In this document: positions 18,156 through 27,194 of the stretch, one piece after another
How positions within the stretch are numbered: the stretch's first letter is position 1
Layout of the letters: the number at the start of each line of letters is the position of its first letter
Assembly: GCA_022828145.1 (NCBI GenBank)
Contig: JAJEJA010000081.1
Span: forward strand, 1-57,344
Length of the DNA stretch: 57,344 nucleotides
Direction of reading: 5' to 3'
DNA from: Candidatus Poribacteria bacterium
GTDB lineage: Bacteria; Poribacteria; WGA-4E; WGA-3G
The notes under the pieces: generated by a model
Database searches by the model: none
Told to the model about the DNA's origin: nothing
Seen by the model: the letters and a program-made list of their open reading frames with translations, nothing else
Made by a program: the position numbers and the translations under genes

Positions 18156-19037
18156 AAACTCCTTTTGTATATAATATTTGGACAAGAACAGACGCATACC
18201 CCCTGATACGGGTTAGGGGGCAAAATTAAGATTCCGGGATTGATGTGCGTTTTATTGCACTTTCGCACCTCATAGTAATGGGTATGTAAAGTTTTTGCCC
18301 AAGTCTAAATTTATGCATTTATTAAAAATGCTTCTGCCAAAACCTGAAACTATTTTTAATTTATTAAATCCTTGAAAATCACGGATCAATGGGTTGTATT
18401 CAGTACATATTCATTCAACGCAAACCCAGATAATTGGCGAAGATATTGAGTTGTAATAAGTCAATTTCATAATTTAATAATATTTAAATATGAAATTGAC
18501 AGCATGTAATGAAAATAATACGTTGTTTTCAGATAAAAGTCAAGTAATTATTACAAAAAACAGAGGAATTGCCACAAAACATCTTTATCCAATGGAGTTT
18601 TCAATGTGCAGGGGAGCAGAAGGACTACTTATCCCCGCATCCTGTTTAGAATACACTAAGTTAAGCGTGTTTACACCTCAAACAGTCTGACGTAGGTTGA
18701 ATTATTTATACCAATTTTAACTGATCGATTACCATTATTGCATTTTCGTCCGTCGGGTTAAGCTTGCGAAACTCGACACGTCTTTGTTATTGTGCAGTTT
18801 CACAAACTCAGCCAACACACCAGCAGTGCGGAAGGTGTATAGAGAACGTATCCCACGAAAACCCAAGCAACAGTGGTGCGAAAGGCAGGAGGATAGAATC
18901 GGTTTTATATAACCCGCCAAGAAGAGGGAATATCCGTAAATTGACGCTTATAGTGATTGGAGAAAGACAGCACAATCAAGGATGAATGTGCTACAGCCAT
19001 GGTCTTGGGAATCGCTAAATTGACGCATATAGGGGTT
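18156..19037. other. 880-nt gap of decayed repeats
   Basis: Contains a degenerate relic of the ACGTGAG-family arm (about 18712-18790, with ACTGATCGATTACCATTATTG matching 10496-10516), the third GCACAATCAAGGATGAATGTGCTACAG copy (18970-18996), and two AAATTGACGCxTATAG motifs (18938 and 19017). A 66-codon frame at 18490-18690 has no recognisable feature and no ribosome-binding site; I do not call it a gene. Confidence 0.55.
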
Positions 19038-20972
19038 TTAAATCCAACTATACACTGCGGAACGGAGTATTAAACTTAACAGAGGCCAAAAACATCCCAT
19101 CAATGCCTCGCCTAATACCAACCCGATGAAAAAGGGTATTGCTTTACGATATGCGTTTATACCCCCATTTCGCAGTATAATCCACTTTGTCACCATCGCA
19201 ATTAGCAATGGAAACCAAATTACATCCGTAGTGCCAGGTGCTACACCGATAACATAACCAGCTGGATGTAGTGGACACCAGACGAAGCGAGAACGCAGCA
19301 TCATGATACCCAAATTCGCAACAAAAGTACCACCCAACACAGTAGTAGCGATCCAGTCCATCGGTTTGGGGTTTACCAACCAAGACGAAAGAAAATTGTA
19401 CGTATCCGCACCACCCGCATGAATCTGTTCTGAACCTGCTGCAACCCCTTCACTGTATATTGCATAAGGATAGAGTATTAGACTTGACAAGATACCGATA
19501 AGGCTTGCGATGATCAGAACCGTGAACATCGTTCTATTTCGGATATTCGTTCTTTCCGCAAGTTTGAACGCTTCCAACTGGTCTGGCATAGGGTGTGTAC
19601 GGAATGATGCATAACTGGCACCGCTAAGCCAATTCAACAATGATAGCATCGTAAGGTTCCCCGCACGAAGTCTTCGTGTACCGAGCAGCGAAATCATCAT
19701 GTATTGAGGGGTAAGATAGCCGATAGCATGGATTGGCGGTCCGAGTTCTGCACGCATCCGAGTTAAACCGACGACAATCAGTAAGTATATACCTATAAAA
19801 ACAGAAAATGCCCATAACGACATACCACCACGTATGCAGAGTATAGCAAGCAAAAATAGTGATAATCCCAGTGTAATCAATGTGCTGCGATATGAAATAC
19901 CTTCATTCTGTGTTCCTGAACGAGTCGGACGAATTGCCTGAGAAAAAACGAATGCAAAGTGTTTACGACCATGCCAACATGCAATCGCAAGTAACGCAAG
20001 TAAAGCACCCGCTCCTTGTTCACCTAAAAAAGGATAACCCGCAACCTTAGACATACCTGATGCACTACCAAAAATCAGCTGTACCTTCTTCATCAGATAG
20101 AAAAAAGTGCATGAAAACGCTAAATCCAACGGAAGGATAAACGAGAAACCTATTAGGTAGGGATGAAACCTCAGAGGTGTACTCCCTATCGCATTCCAAG
20201 GCTTTTGTGTAAAATAGATATTGAGATTATATTCTCTAACAGGAATAGTCGGTAAGACAGGAAAAAAATACTGTAATCCGTTAAGTAGATTTATCCCCAG
20301 GGCTATGCCAAAACCGATCCAAAGAAGACGACTCTTAAAGATACGCCGATTTGAGACCACCTCAAGTGGTATCTGGATAATTGGGTAAGCGAGTTTCTCA
20401 TTTTCTATCCACTGTTTGCGAATGAGCGATGTTAAACAGAGGAAAATCAGCATCAATAGGAAGATAACTGCTGACCAAGAAAGAATTGGAACTATCCAAT
20501 ACTGTAAATACCCCTCTGTAAAGAAGTTCGTGTTCCCTTCATAGAAATCGTTAACTGTTCTCGGATCCTTGACAACAAGCCAGTCTGGCAGATGGTGAAA
20601 AAGGAGTGCTTCCCAATCATTTTCCGCTGTAGCAAAGCGATAAGCATACGGTATAAGTCCCATTAGCCGAGGTATACAGTCATGTCCAGAAAAGGCACTC
20701 CCCACCGCAAGCATACTATAGACAACAACCAGATCACGTTTGGTAAGTGCAACAAACGGAGCAAAACTTCTTATCCACAAATTTAGAACCGTTATAACAA
20801 ATATACCAAACATGACATTTACTGACATCGCTACTGTCGTTAGATGAGCTGTGTGCCAGATCATCTCAATATAGGCAATCCAGTAACTGTTGGCAATAAT
20901 AAGAATAGTGCCGATAAATACTGCGCGTTTTGTTATTGACTGTGAAGTCTGCAGGTCTGTCTGATTCATCAT
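19038..20972 (-). CDS. Polytopic membrane protein, DUF6785/OPT-like
   Basis: 644 residues with roughly a dozen hydrophobic segments across the length, so an integral inner-membrane protein. Motif ENEKLAYPIIQIPLEV near residue 190 and the GHDCIPRLMGLIPYA region near 95 are typical of a large-membrane-protein family (DUF6784/6785) common in Planctomycetes- and Poribacteria-like genomes and distantly similar to oligopeptide transporters. Substrate unknown. A good promoter lies at 21140-21168 and the 170-nt leader contains three tandem palindromes. Confidence 0.72.
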   Translation of the reverse strand: MMNQTDLQTSQSITKRAVFIGTILIIANSYWIAYIEMIWHTAHLTTVAMSVNVMFGIFVITVLNLWIRSFAPFVALTKRDLVVVYSMLAVGSAFSGHDCIPRLMGLIPYAYRFATAENDWEALLFHHLPDWLVVKDPRTVNDFYEGNTNFFTEGYLQYWIVPILSWSAVIFLLMLIFLCLTSLIRKQWIENEKLAYPIIQIPLEVVSNRRIFKSRLLWIGFGIALGINLLNGLQYFFPVLPTIPVREYNLNIYFTQKPWNAIGSTPLRFHPYLIGFSFILPLDLAFSCTFFYLMKKVQLIFGSASGMSKVAGYPFLGEQGAGALLALLAIACWHGRKHFAFVFSQAIRPTRSGTQNEGISYRSTLITLGLSLFLLAILCIRGGMSLWAFSVFIGIYLLIVVGLTRMRAELGPPIHAIGYLTPQYMMISLLGTRRLRAGNLTMLSLLNWLSGASYASFRTHPMPDQLEAFKLAERTNIRNRTMFTVLIIASLIGILSSLILYPYAIYSEGVAAGSEQIHAGGADTYNFLSSWLVNPKPMDWIATTVLGGTFVANLGIMMLRSRFVWCPLHPAGYVIGVAPGTTDVIWFPLLIAMVTKWIILRNGGINAYRKAIPFFIGLVLGEALMGCFWPLLSLILRSAVYSWI

Positions 20973-20995
20973 TGTAGGCGGGTTATGAAATTAAG

Positions 20996-21098
20996 AACGG
21001 CACTCGGAGAGTGCCTATTACTATTAAAGACAGCACTCGGAGAGTGCCTACTTTACTATTAAAGACGGCACTCGGAGAGTGCCTACTACTATTAAAGA
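20996..21098. repeat. Three tandem GGCACTC palindromes
   Basis: Cores at 20999-21015, 21032-21048 and 21067-21083 with period 33-35 nt, each followed by CTxxTACTATTAAAGA. The second core has an A for G change at its first base. They lie between the promoter and the start of the minus-strand membrane-protein gene, so the transcript leader would fold into three hairpins. Confidence 0.88.
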
Positions 21099-21139
21099 CT
21101 GAAATTGTCAAAATAAAATGGACATATACTCTATGATAT

Positions 21140-21168
21140 GTTATACTAAACAATCAATTGTCTGTCAA
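21140..21168 (-). promoter_or_regulatory. Promoter for the DUF6785-like gene
   Basis: Minus strand TTGACA (21168-21163), 17-nt spacer, TATAAC (21145-21140). One mismatch from consensus in total. The transcript would run through the three palindromes at 20996-21098 before the ATG at 20972. Confidence 0.72.
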
Positions 21169-21225
21169 GTTCAAATTCACGGTAACCTTGTGTTACACAG
21201 TATGGTTATATGATATTCAGTAGTA

Positions 21226-21377
21226 ACGTGAGCTTGATAATTAAATGCAATATGCGTTGTAGGTCGGGTTGAGGCACGAAACCCGGCATGTATTGTTCTA
21301 TACTGGGCCAAGATGTTGGGTTTCGTTCCTCAACCCAACCTATGTAAGTCATTTGTTCTGATTTATCAAACTCACGT
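21226..21377. mobile_element. MITE-like element, ACGTGAG family, upstream of dnaN
   Basis: Termini ACGTGAGCTTGATAA and TTATCAAACTCACGT are inverted; inner arms are TAGGTCGGGTTGAGGCACGAAACC and GGGTTTCGTTCCTCAACCCAACCTA. 152 bp, no ORF. Flanks AGTAGTA and AGTAGCA are a possible imperfect 7-bp target duplication. The right end lies 47 nt before the first dnaN start. Confidence 0.8.
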
Positions 21378-21424
21378 AGTAGCAATAAGTTACAGACATA
21401 AATGTGAAGTAGGAGTTCTTACTC

Positions 21425-22525
21425 ATGAAACTTGCTTTTGAGAAAGATGAATTGCTATATGCACTACAAATCGTTCAAGGCGTAGCAGGCGGACGTAGTA
21501 CCTTGCCGATACTTTCAAACCTGCTAATACGGGCTGAAGATGGGATTATCGAATGTGCATCAACAGATTTAGAAGTTAGTATTAAGATAAGAGTATTGGG
21601 TACTATCATTGAAGAGGGTGCAATTACAGTCTCAGCGAAAAAGTTAGCGGACATCGTAAGAGAATTACCCGATAGCATGATTGAACTTTCAACAACAGCA
21701 AATTATAGACTTGACCTGATTTGTGGTGAGGGGATTTATAAGATATACGGACTTTCAGATGAAGATTTTCCTCAACTACCTTTAAGTGATGAAAACGCTA
21801 TTACTGTTGATGGTGACACATTAAGAAATGTAATCTACAGAACAGAATTCGCCGCATCAACAGAAGAAGTGCGATATTTATTGAATGGCTTACACTTTAA
21901 TCCTAATCAGGAGAAGACAGAGGTCGTTGCAACGGATGGAATCAGACAGTTAGCATTGACATACTGCGATTTTTTAGAGAGAACTGAAGAAACCGATAGT
22001 TTCACTGTTCCTTTGAAGACAATTAAGGAAATATCAAGAACATTCGCAAATTCACAGGAGATAAAGGTAGCACTCGGTAAGAATCAACTCATACTTTCAG
22101 ATAATAACGCGACACTTTCATCACGTTTGGTTGAAGGTGAATATCCAAAATATCATGAAATTATTCCCAGTTCCTTTGAAGGACGAGTGGTCGTTTCAAG
22201 AGAAGCTATCTTACAGGCAACACGGCGTGTTGCTTTACTTTCAGACCCTAAGCAGTTTGCCGTTTGTTTAGAGATAGAACCAGATGGAATTCGTGTCTCA
22301 GCGAAAGCACCCGAACTTGGGGAAGCGTATGAAACAGTTGCTGTGGAATCCGGATCCGGTTCTGTACGGATCGGTTCAGAAGCCAGAGCATTAATAGATA
22401 CATTGGCACACATTGTCGCAGAAACTGTCGTTATAGAATTTTCTGGAGAGTTTTCACAGTTTACAATAAAACCTATAGGCGATGATCAACAACTTCACGT
22501 TATAATGCCTATACGTTTGGAATAA
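21425..22525 (+). CDS. dnaN: DNA polymerase III beta clamp, copy 1
   Basis: 366 residues, full length for the sliding clamp. The ring-shaped dimer tethers DNA polymerase III and binds repair and replication partners. Seen: MKLAFEKDELLYALQIVQGVAGGRSTLPILSNLL (start of domain I, in segments), VSAKKLADIVRELP, the EFAASTEEVRYLLNG and ATDGIRQLA segments of domain II, SRLVEGEYPKY and SREAILQATRRVALLS at the domain II/III hinge, and the C-terminal MPIRLE that forms part of the partner-binding pocket. AGGAG precedes the ATG. Followed 23 nt later by a second clamp gene. No dnaA, recF or gyr genes are adjacent, so this is not the usual oriC cluster. Confidence 0.95.
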   Translation: MKLAFEKDELLYALQIVQGVAGGRSTLPILSNLLIRAEDGIIECASTDLEVSIKIRVLGTIIEEGAITVSAKKLADIVRELPDSMIELSTTANYRLDLICGEGIYKIYGLSDEDFPQLPLSDENAITVDGDTLRNVIYRTEFAASTEEVRYLLNGLHFNPNQEKTEVVATDGIRQLALTYCDFLERTEETDSFTVPLKTIKEISRTFANSQEIKVALGKNQLILSDNNATLSSRLVEGEYPKYHEIIPSSFEGRVVVSREAILQATRRVALLSDPKQFAVCLEIEPDGIRVSAKAPELGEAYETVAVESGSGSVRIGSEARALIDTLAHIVAETVVIEFSGEFSQFTIKPIGDDQQLHVIMPIRLE

Positions 22526-22548
22526 TCATAAATTTAAAGGAGCAATGA

Positions 22549-23652
22549 ATGGAACTTATATTTGAAAAAGATGATCTATTACATTCACTACAATTAGTAC
22601 AGAGTGTTGCAGGAGGACGGAATACACTCCCAATATTGGCAAATGTCCTCATTCGCGCACAAGATGGAGAAATAGAATGTTCAGCGACCGATTTAGAGGT
22701 CGGCATAAAGGTTAAAGTAGATGGCACGATCAATGAAGAAGGATCAATCACCGTCGCTGCGAAAAAGTTGACTGACATCGTCAAGGAATTACCCTCGGAC
22801 TTGCAGGTAAAATTGGTCACAACTGCGAATGATCGTGTTGAACTCACATGTGGAACAGGTGTCTATAAGATAATTGGACTCCCAGATGATGATTTTCCAG
22901 AACTACCATCAGCTGAAGGAGAAGGTACTACAATAGATGGTGAAACGCTATGTGCAGTCATTCATAAAACAGAATTCGCAGCATCTACCGAGGAATTTAG
23001 GTATCAACTAAACGGGTTATATTTCAATCTGCTTGAAGATAAAACAGAAGTAGTTGCAACGGATATACATTATCTTGCACTCACGCACTGTCCACCCATC
23101 AAAGCCCCTGAAGATATTGATGGTTTTATTGTGCCTTTGAAAGCAGTCAAAGAAATCTCGCGCACGTTTGCCAATTCACCACAGGTAAAAGTTTTACCCC
23201 TCAAGAATCAGCTCCTCTTGTCAGATGAAAATGCAACCTTGACAACTCGGTTAGTTGAGGGTGAATATCAATCCTATCAGACACTCATACGAGAAACTTC
23301 ACCAGGTCGAGTTGTTGTCTCAAGGGAAGCAATACTGCGAGCAACCCGTAGGGTAGCACTGCTTTCAAATCCAAAGAGTTTTGCCATCCGTTTAGAAATA
23401 GACCCTGAGAACATACAAATCTCAACTGAAACCCCCGAAGTCGGCGAGGCTCACGAAACTGTCAAGGTAGACTCTGGTACAGGAACTGTGAAAATTGGGT
23501 TGGATGCAAACAGGCTCACAGAGATCTTTACACATATTGAATCAGAATCTGTGATCATTGAGTTTTCAGGTGAGTTTGAGTTCTTTATCGTCAAACCGCA
23601 GAGTGAAGATGGACATATGTGTTTCATTGCGCCAATGCGTCTGAAAACATAG
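22549..23652 (+). CDS. dnaN: DNA polymerase III beta clamp, copy 2
   Basis: 367 residues, homologous to the preceding gene over its entire length but clearly diverged. The same landmarks are present: FEKDDLLHSLQLVQSVAGGRNTLPIL, VAAKKLTDIVKELP, EFAASTEEFRYQLNG, TRLVEGEYQSY, SREAILRATRRVALLS. Differences: a one-codon deletion where copy 1 has ATDGIRQLA (here ATDIHYLA) and a C-terminus of APMRLKT in place of MPIRLE. AAAGGAG is 5 nt before the ATG, so both copies are translated from one mRNA. Both being intact implies selection on both. A heterodimeric or condition-specific clamp is possible. Confidence 0.93.
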   Translation: MELIFEKDDLLHSLQLVQSVAGGRNTLPILANVLIRAQDGEIECSATDLEVGIKVKVDGTINEEGSITVAAKKLTDIVKELPSDLQVKLVTTANDRVELTCGTGVYKIIGLPDDDFPELPSAEGEGTTIDGETLCAVIHKTEFAASTEEFRYQLNGLYFNLLEDKTEVVATDIHYLALTHCPPIKAPEDIDGFIVPLKAVKEISRTFANSPQVKVLPLKNQLLLSDENATLTTRLVEGEYQSYQTLIRETSPGRVVVSREAILRATRRVALLSNPKSFAIRLEIDPENIQISTETPEVGEAHETVKVDSGTGTVKIGLDANRLTEIFTHIESESVIIEFSGEFEFFIVKPQSEDGHMCFIAPMRLKT

Positions 23653-23662
23653 AATCGGAGTT

Positions 23663-23707
23663 CAGGTGCGATTTCCTTATCAATTGATAAGGAAATAATC
23701 GCACCTG
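23663..23707. terminator. Bidirectional hairpin between convergent genes
   Basis: CAGGTGCGATT-TCCTTATCAA and TTGATAAGGA-AATAATCGCACCTG form a long stem with a small bulge. It sits 10 nt after the second dnaN stop and 35 nt from the stop of the minus-strand lipoprotein gene. Confidence 0.6.
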
Positions 23708-23741
23708 CCGCAAATTACAGCACAAGGTTCAATGAAAGTCG

Positions 23742-24884
23742 TTAATAACGCTGTGGGGCTGGTTGGGCAACCCGTATGCCTCTGTCATGTGTGAACGGAA
23801 ACTTAAAGTTTATCGTTTGGTAACGCTGTGCACCTTCAGGCGGTGGTGCTTTTTCAATTTCCAGAATGACAGTAAGTTCTGTTGCGTTCGGTTTTACTTG
23901 AATGAAGGGTACAAATCCTTCCACGCTCTCACCAGCATTTATACCGATCCGATGCGTCCCAACCTGTCTTTCAACAATCGGCATGCGTTTTTCCAGCAAA
24001 ACTTCTTTCGCAGTTTGAAGTCCATTGGCTGCATACAATCCTGATACACGTCTATTAGATACAAATCGATCTTCAAGGTCTTTATAGTAGAGCCCTTCAT
24101 AGATACTTTCACCTTGGTCAATTATTCTACACTTCTTAACATCAATGATGATGTGCTGCTGACGGTTGTTGGTAATCTTCACATAAAACACATCGGTGTT
24201 TTCTCCTTGATTTCCAGCGGCAGCATTTTCATAGAAAGGTGAATATGAATTTCCACGATTGTATTTGTAATCAAGATCCGCACGACGCCAATAACAGATG
24301 GATACGGTTATGTCGTCAAGAGTCTTAGTTAGAATAGATTGCTTTGCCGGGATTTCAAAAGCCTGTGGATAGTTTGATACTAAAATAACATCAACAATCT
24401 TTGAGTCTTGATCCGCCTTCGGTAGTTCAATCTGTGGTTCCACCTCTGCCCATTCCGTTAAGAAATTATCCCAATTCTCCAAAGTATATCCATAGTCATT
24501 AAACGCCAATATATAAGTTAATGCATCTGTATTTGCGATGTCTGCATCCGCGATCTTGAGCCCGACTGTCTGTAAACCGTGTTTATCAAAGACAGGTTCA
24601 GACAATTCCTTTTCAGGATTCGCGGGAACAACAACGTTCGCAGATGGATCATTGGCTAATGTCATTTCTGCATCTGCAATATTTTTGACAGGTTGAATGG
24701 GTGCTAAAGTCTTTAGCGATTGTCCACAACCTGCTATCACCAAAGTTAATAAAAAGAACATTCCAACATTATACAGTTTAGGGAGTTGCCGCCGAGATTG
24801 CATGTGTTTAGTTCGGTATTGAGTCGTACTAATACACCTCGGTGCTCTTTGGCATGATTCTGTCTGATGATTAAACCATTTCAT
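23742..24884 (-). CDS. Lipoprotein of unknown function
   Basis: 380 residues from the ATG at 24884, which has AAGGAGG upstream but 11 nt away. A lipoprotein signal lies at about residues 37-53 (NVGMFFLLTLVIAGC), so the internal ATG at 24803 would give a more usual signal peptide. The mature part has a Pro/Ala/Asp-rich stretch then a mostly beta-looking domain of about 230 residues, with no motif that I recognise. Stands alone between dnaN and the metalloprotease gene, all gaps short of known promoters. Confidence 0.72.
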   Translation of the reverse strand: MKWFNHQTESCQRAPRCISTTQYRTKHMQSRRQLPKLYNVGMFFLLTLVIAGCGQSLKTLAPIQPVKNIADAEMTLANDPSANVVVPANPEKELSEPVFDKHGLQTVGLKIADADIANTDALTYILAFNDYGYTLENWDNFLTEWAEVEPQIELPKADQDSKIVDVILVSNYPQAFEIPAKQSILTKTLDDITVSICYWRRADLDYKYNRGNSYSPFYENAAAGNQGENTDVFYVKITNNRQQHIIIDVKKCRIIDQGESIYEGLYYKDLEDRFVSNRRVSGLYAANGLQTAKEVLLEKRMPIVERQVGTHRIGINAGESVEGFVPFIQVKPNATELTVILEIEKAPPPEGAQRYQTINFKFPFTHDRGIRVAQPAPQRY

Positions 24885-25019
24885 TTATAGTATTGCCTCC
24901 TTAGATACTTCTTTAGTAATCATAACGCAGTAGTTAGATATTTTCATAAGACCTAAACATACAATAGCATATCTACTATTTTTCGTCAACAAGATTAAGG
25001 GAAAGAAACTACCTTAGAC

Positions 25020-27194
25020 TTATCTAAGTATACTGAATTTGCCTATATCATTTACGATTGAATCTTTCTGTGTTGCAGCAATATGGTAGATATATATGCC
25101 AGGGGCAAGTGGAGTCCCATACTGGTTGGCACCATTCCAACGGAAAGTTCTCGGTGCAAATACCTCATGATGTGACGTGTTATAAATCATCTCACCTGTT
25201 ATCGTATAGATTTTAAGGGACACCTTGTCGGCAGATTGTGATGCAGATAATTGATAAGCAAATGTCATTTCAGAAGTCATTGGCCGAAACGGGTTTGGAT
25301 ACACCCGCGTCTGTGAAAAGGCAAAGGGTTCAGGTTCAATCTGTTCAACACTGAATTTGTATGACGCTGTATTGCTGTAATCCCCTTCGGATGATACTTT
25401 GAAATACAATGTCTGTTGCGTCTTGGGTTGATATATTATCTCGTATCCGATTGAGTCTATTGCTTTCTCACCTATAGCCAGTGTCTCCCCATTTTCTGTC
25501 TGGAGCGTTAACCTGTAATCCAGTTCTTCAGGAAATTCTGCCAAGGTAGCACGGACAGAGATGCTACCCGCAGCCTCAACTTTATAATAATCCCCTGTGT
25601 CTGCTGCATCATACATGAAGGAGTAGTAAGGCTGTCCATATAAGATAGGGAATGCTGTCTCTAATGTGTTGTTCGGTTCATAAGTATCGCCATAAGATAC
25701 GAGTATCTGCATGACCATCCCCTCAGCACTTATATTCGTAATTGATATACCTGATGACGTTCCATCGTTAGTACTGCTGTTTGGTAACGTCCCAGGTGTA
25801 AATGCAGTCTGACCATCATCAGCAGAATAAGCAGCACCATCCGTGATAGTATTGATGTCAATAAATCCAGGATCATCTGGTGTTATGCCTAAATGTTCAG
25901 GATCATTCGGGTCCTCTAACCATATTTGCTGTGCAGCATCGTAGCTACCAACGGGACGTACTTGCGTTTCATCTATATGCCAAATTAGGATGCCAGATTC
26001 CGGAAGGTAGGTGTCAAAGGTTGCACCCGAATTTTTATAGCGATTTTCTATGAGAAAGAACTCTCTATTGTGTGATGTGTCAGGTAAAGCGGAATTAATG
26101 TTGGCTTGCGTTGATGAGTTTCTTGAATTTGGAATATCTATTTTGAAGAGTTTATCTGTCTTGGAGGATAGTTCAAAAGCTGGAATAGAAAACTCTCCGC
26201 CACCTGTAATATTCACTGGCTCAATCCAACCCAGTCGTCCATTTTCTGGACGCGCGTCAAAGTCCCATTTCAGATAACCCATAATGTGACTTGGTGCCAA
26301 ACCGTTTCCAAGACCAGATACCTCAGGTCCCTGGAACGGACCGAACTGTCCCATCAACCCCCATTTATGATCACGTGCATCTGTGAAGTTCAAACCGTAG
26401 ACATCTGGTGCCCCGAAGTCATGAAAGAATTCATGGAAATATATACCTAAGTGAGGTTTATCAAAGTCAGGTTCTTCAGCTACTATGATTGCGGTGTCAA
26501 CCCAAACGCCGTCCAGCATAATATTGATATTAGGTGTTAAAATGGACCAGATATCATTGGAAACGCCTGTAGATGCTTCGTCATTCCCAGCATGTATCAC
26601 GAATACATGATCAACGATTCCATCTTTATTTCTATCGTACTTAGAGAAATCCACGGCGTCGTCTACTGCCCGACAGGCTTCAGCAATGAGTTCTTGATAG
26701 CGGCTTACATGTCTTGTCCCTTCACCGTAATAGACCATCGGTTTTTTTGCGCGTATCCACTCATCACCTGCTGGTAAAACGCCAGCAGCAGGTCCTGGTT
26801 GAACATCCATCTGTTGATATGAGTTCTCACGAAAATAGGTTTTTAAAGACACACCCGATTCAGCAAAAAGATATTCATTGAATTCCGCACTTGACCTAAC
26901 CCCAGGTTGGTCACTGAAATCGATTTTTAGCGCAAGCACATATTCAATGCCATCAGGTTGTAGGGTTCCCTGTTCCCGCGAAATACAGCATCCATCTAAG
27001 GCTTGCATGTATTTTGCCATGCTAAGTTCGGCACTTAAACCGGTAGAACGTTTAGGAACGATTTTTCCGGTGGTAGGCTCAACATCAAAATAGAGATAAG
27101 GGTTAGGGGGGGCAGCAAACGTTTGTAATGTATATAAGCAGATACATATCTGAAAAAAAATCAGAAATACCGACGGTTTATTAATCAAACTCAC
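25020..27194 (-). CDS. Secreted M6-like metalloprotease with FlgD-like C-terminal module
   Basis: About 724 residues from a GTG at 27194; the frame is open to 27263 but that would overlap the upstream gene by 83 nt. TTG 27188 is another candidate. The N-terminus is a signal peptide (VFLIFFQICICLYTLQTFA before APP). The zinc motif HEFFHDFGAPD lies at about residues 254-264, typical of immune-inhibitor-A/M6 peptidases, with DRNKDGIVDHVFVIHAGNDE ahead of it. After the catalytic region (to about 440) there is a PPC-like beta domain and then the C-terminal module (VYPNPFRPMTSEMTFAYQL ... GIYIYHI), related to the other exported proteins here. Likely degrades extracellular protein. Start overlaps the end of the upstream gene, so translation is probably coupled. 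Confidence 0.85.
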   Translation of the reverse strand: MSLINKPSVFLIFFQICICLYTLQTFAAPPNPYLYFDVEPTTGKIVPKRSTGLSAELSMAKYMQALDGCCISREQGTLQPDGIEYVLALKIDFSDQPGVRSSAEFNEYLFAESGVSLKTYFRENSYQQMDVQPGPAAGVLPAGDEWIRAKKPMVYYGEGTRHVSRYQELIAEACRAVDDAVDFSKYDRNKDGIVDHVFVIHAGNDEASTGVSNDIWSILTPNINIMLDGVWVDTAIIVAEEPDFDKPHLGIYFHEFFHDFGAPDVYGLNFTDARDHKWGLMGQFGPFQGPEVSGLGNGLAPSHIMGYLKWDFDARPENGRLGWIEPVNITGGGEFSIPAFELSSKTDKLFKIDIPNSRNSSTQANINSALPDTSHNREFFLIENRYKNSGATFDTYLPESGILIWHIDETQVRPVGSYDAAQQIWLEDPNDPEHLGITPDDPGFIDINTITDGAAYSADDGQTAFTPGTLPNSSTNDGTSSGISITNISAEGMVMQILVSYGDTYEPNNTLETAFPILYGQPYYSFMYDAADTGDYYKVEAAGSISVRATLAEFPEELDYRLTLQTENGETLAIGEKAIDSIGYEIIYQPKTQQTLYFKVSSEGDYSNTASYKFSVEQIEPEPFAFSQTRVYPNPFRPMTSEMTFAYQLSASQSADKVSLKIYTITGEMIYNTSHHEVFAPRTFRWNGANQYGTPLAPGIYIYHIAATQKDSIVNDIGKFSILR

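Noticed and set aside
18490..18690. 66-codon plus-strand frame in the gap before the membrane protein
   Set aside because: No Shine-Dalgarno, no recognisable family, sits in decayed repeat DNA.
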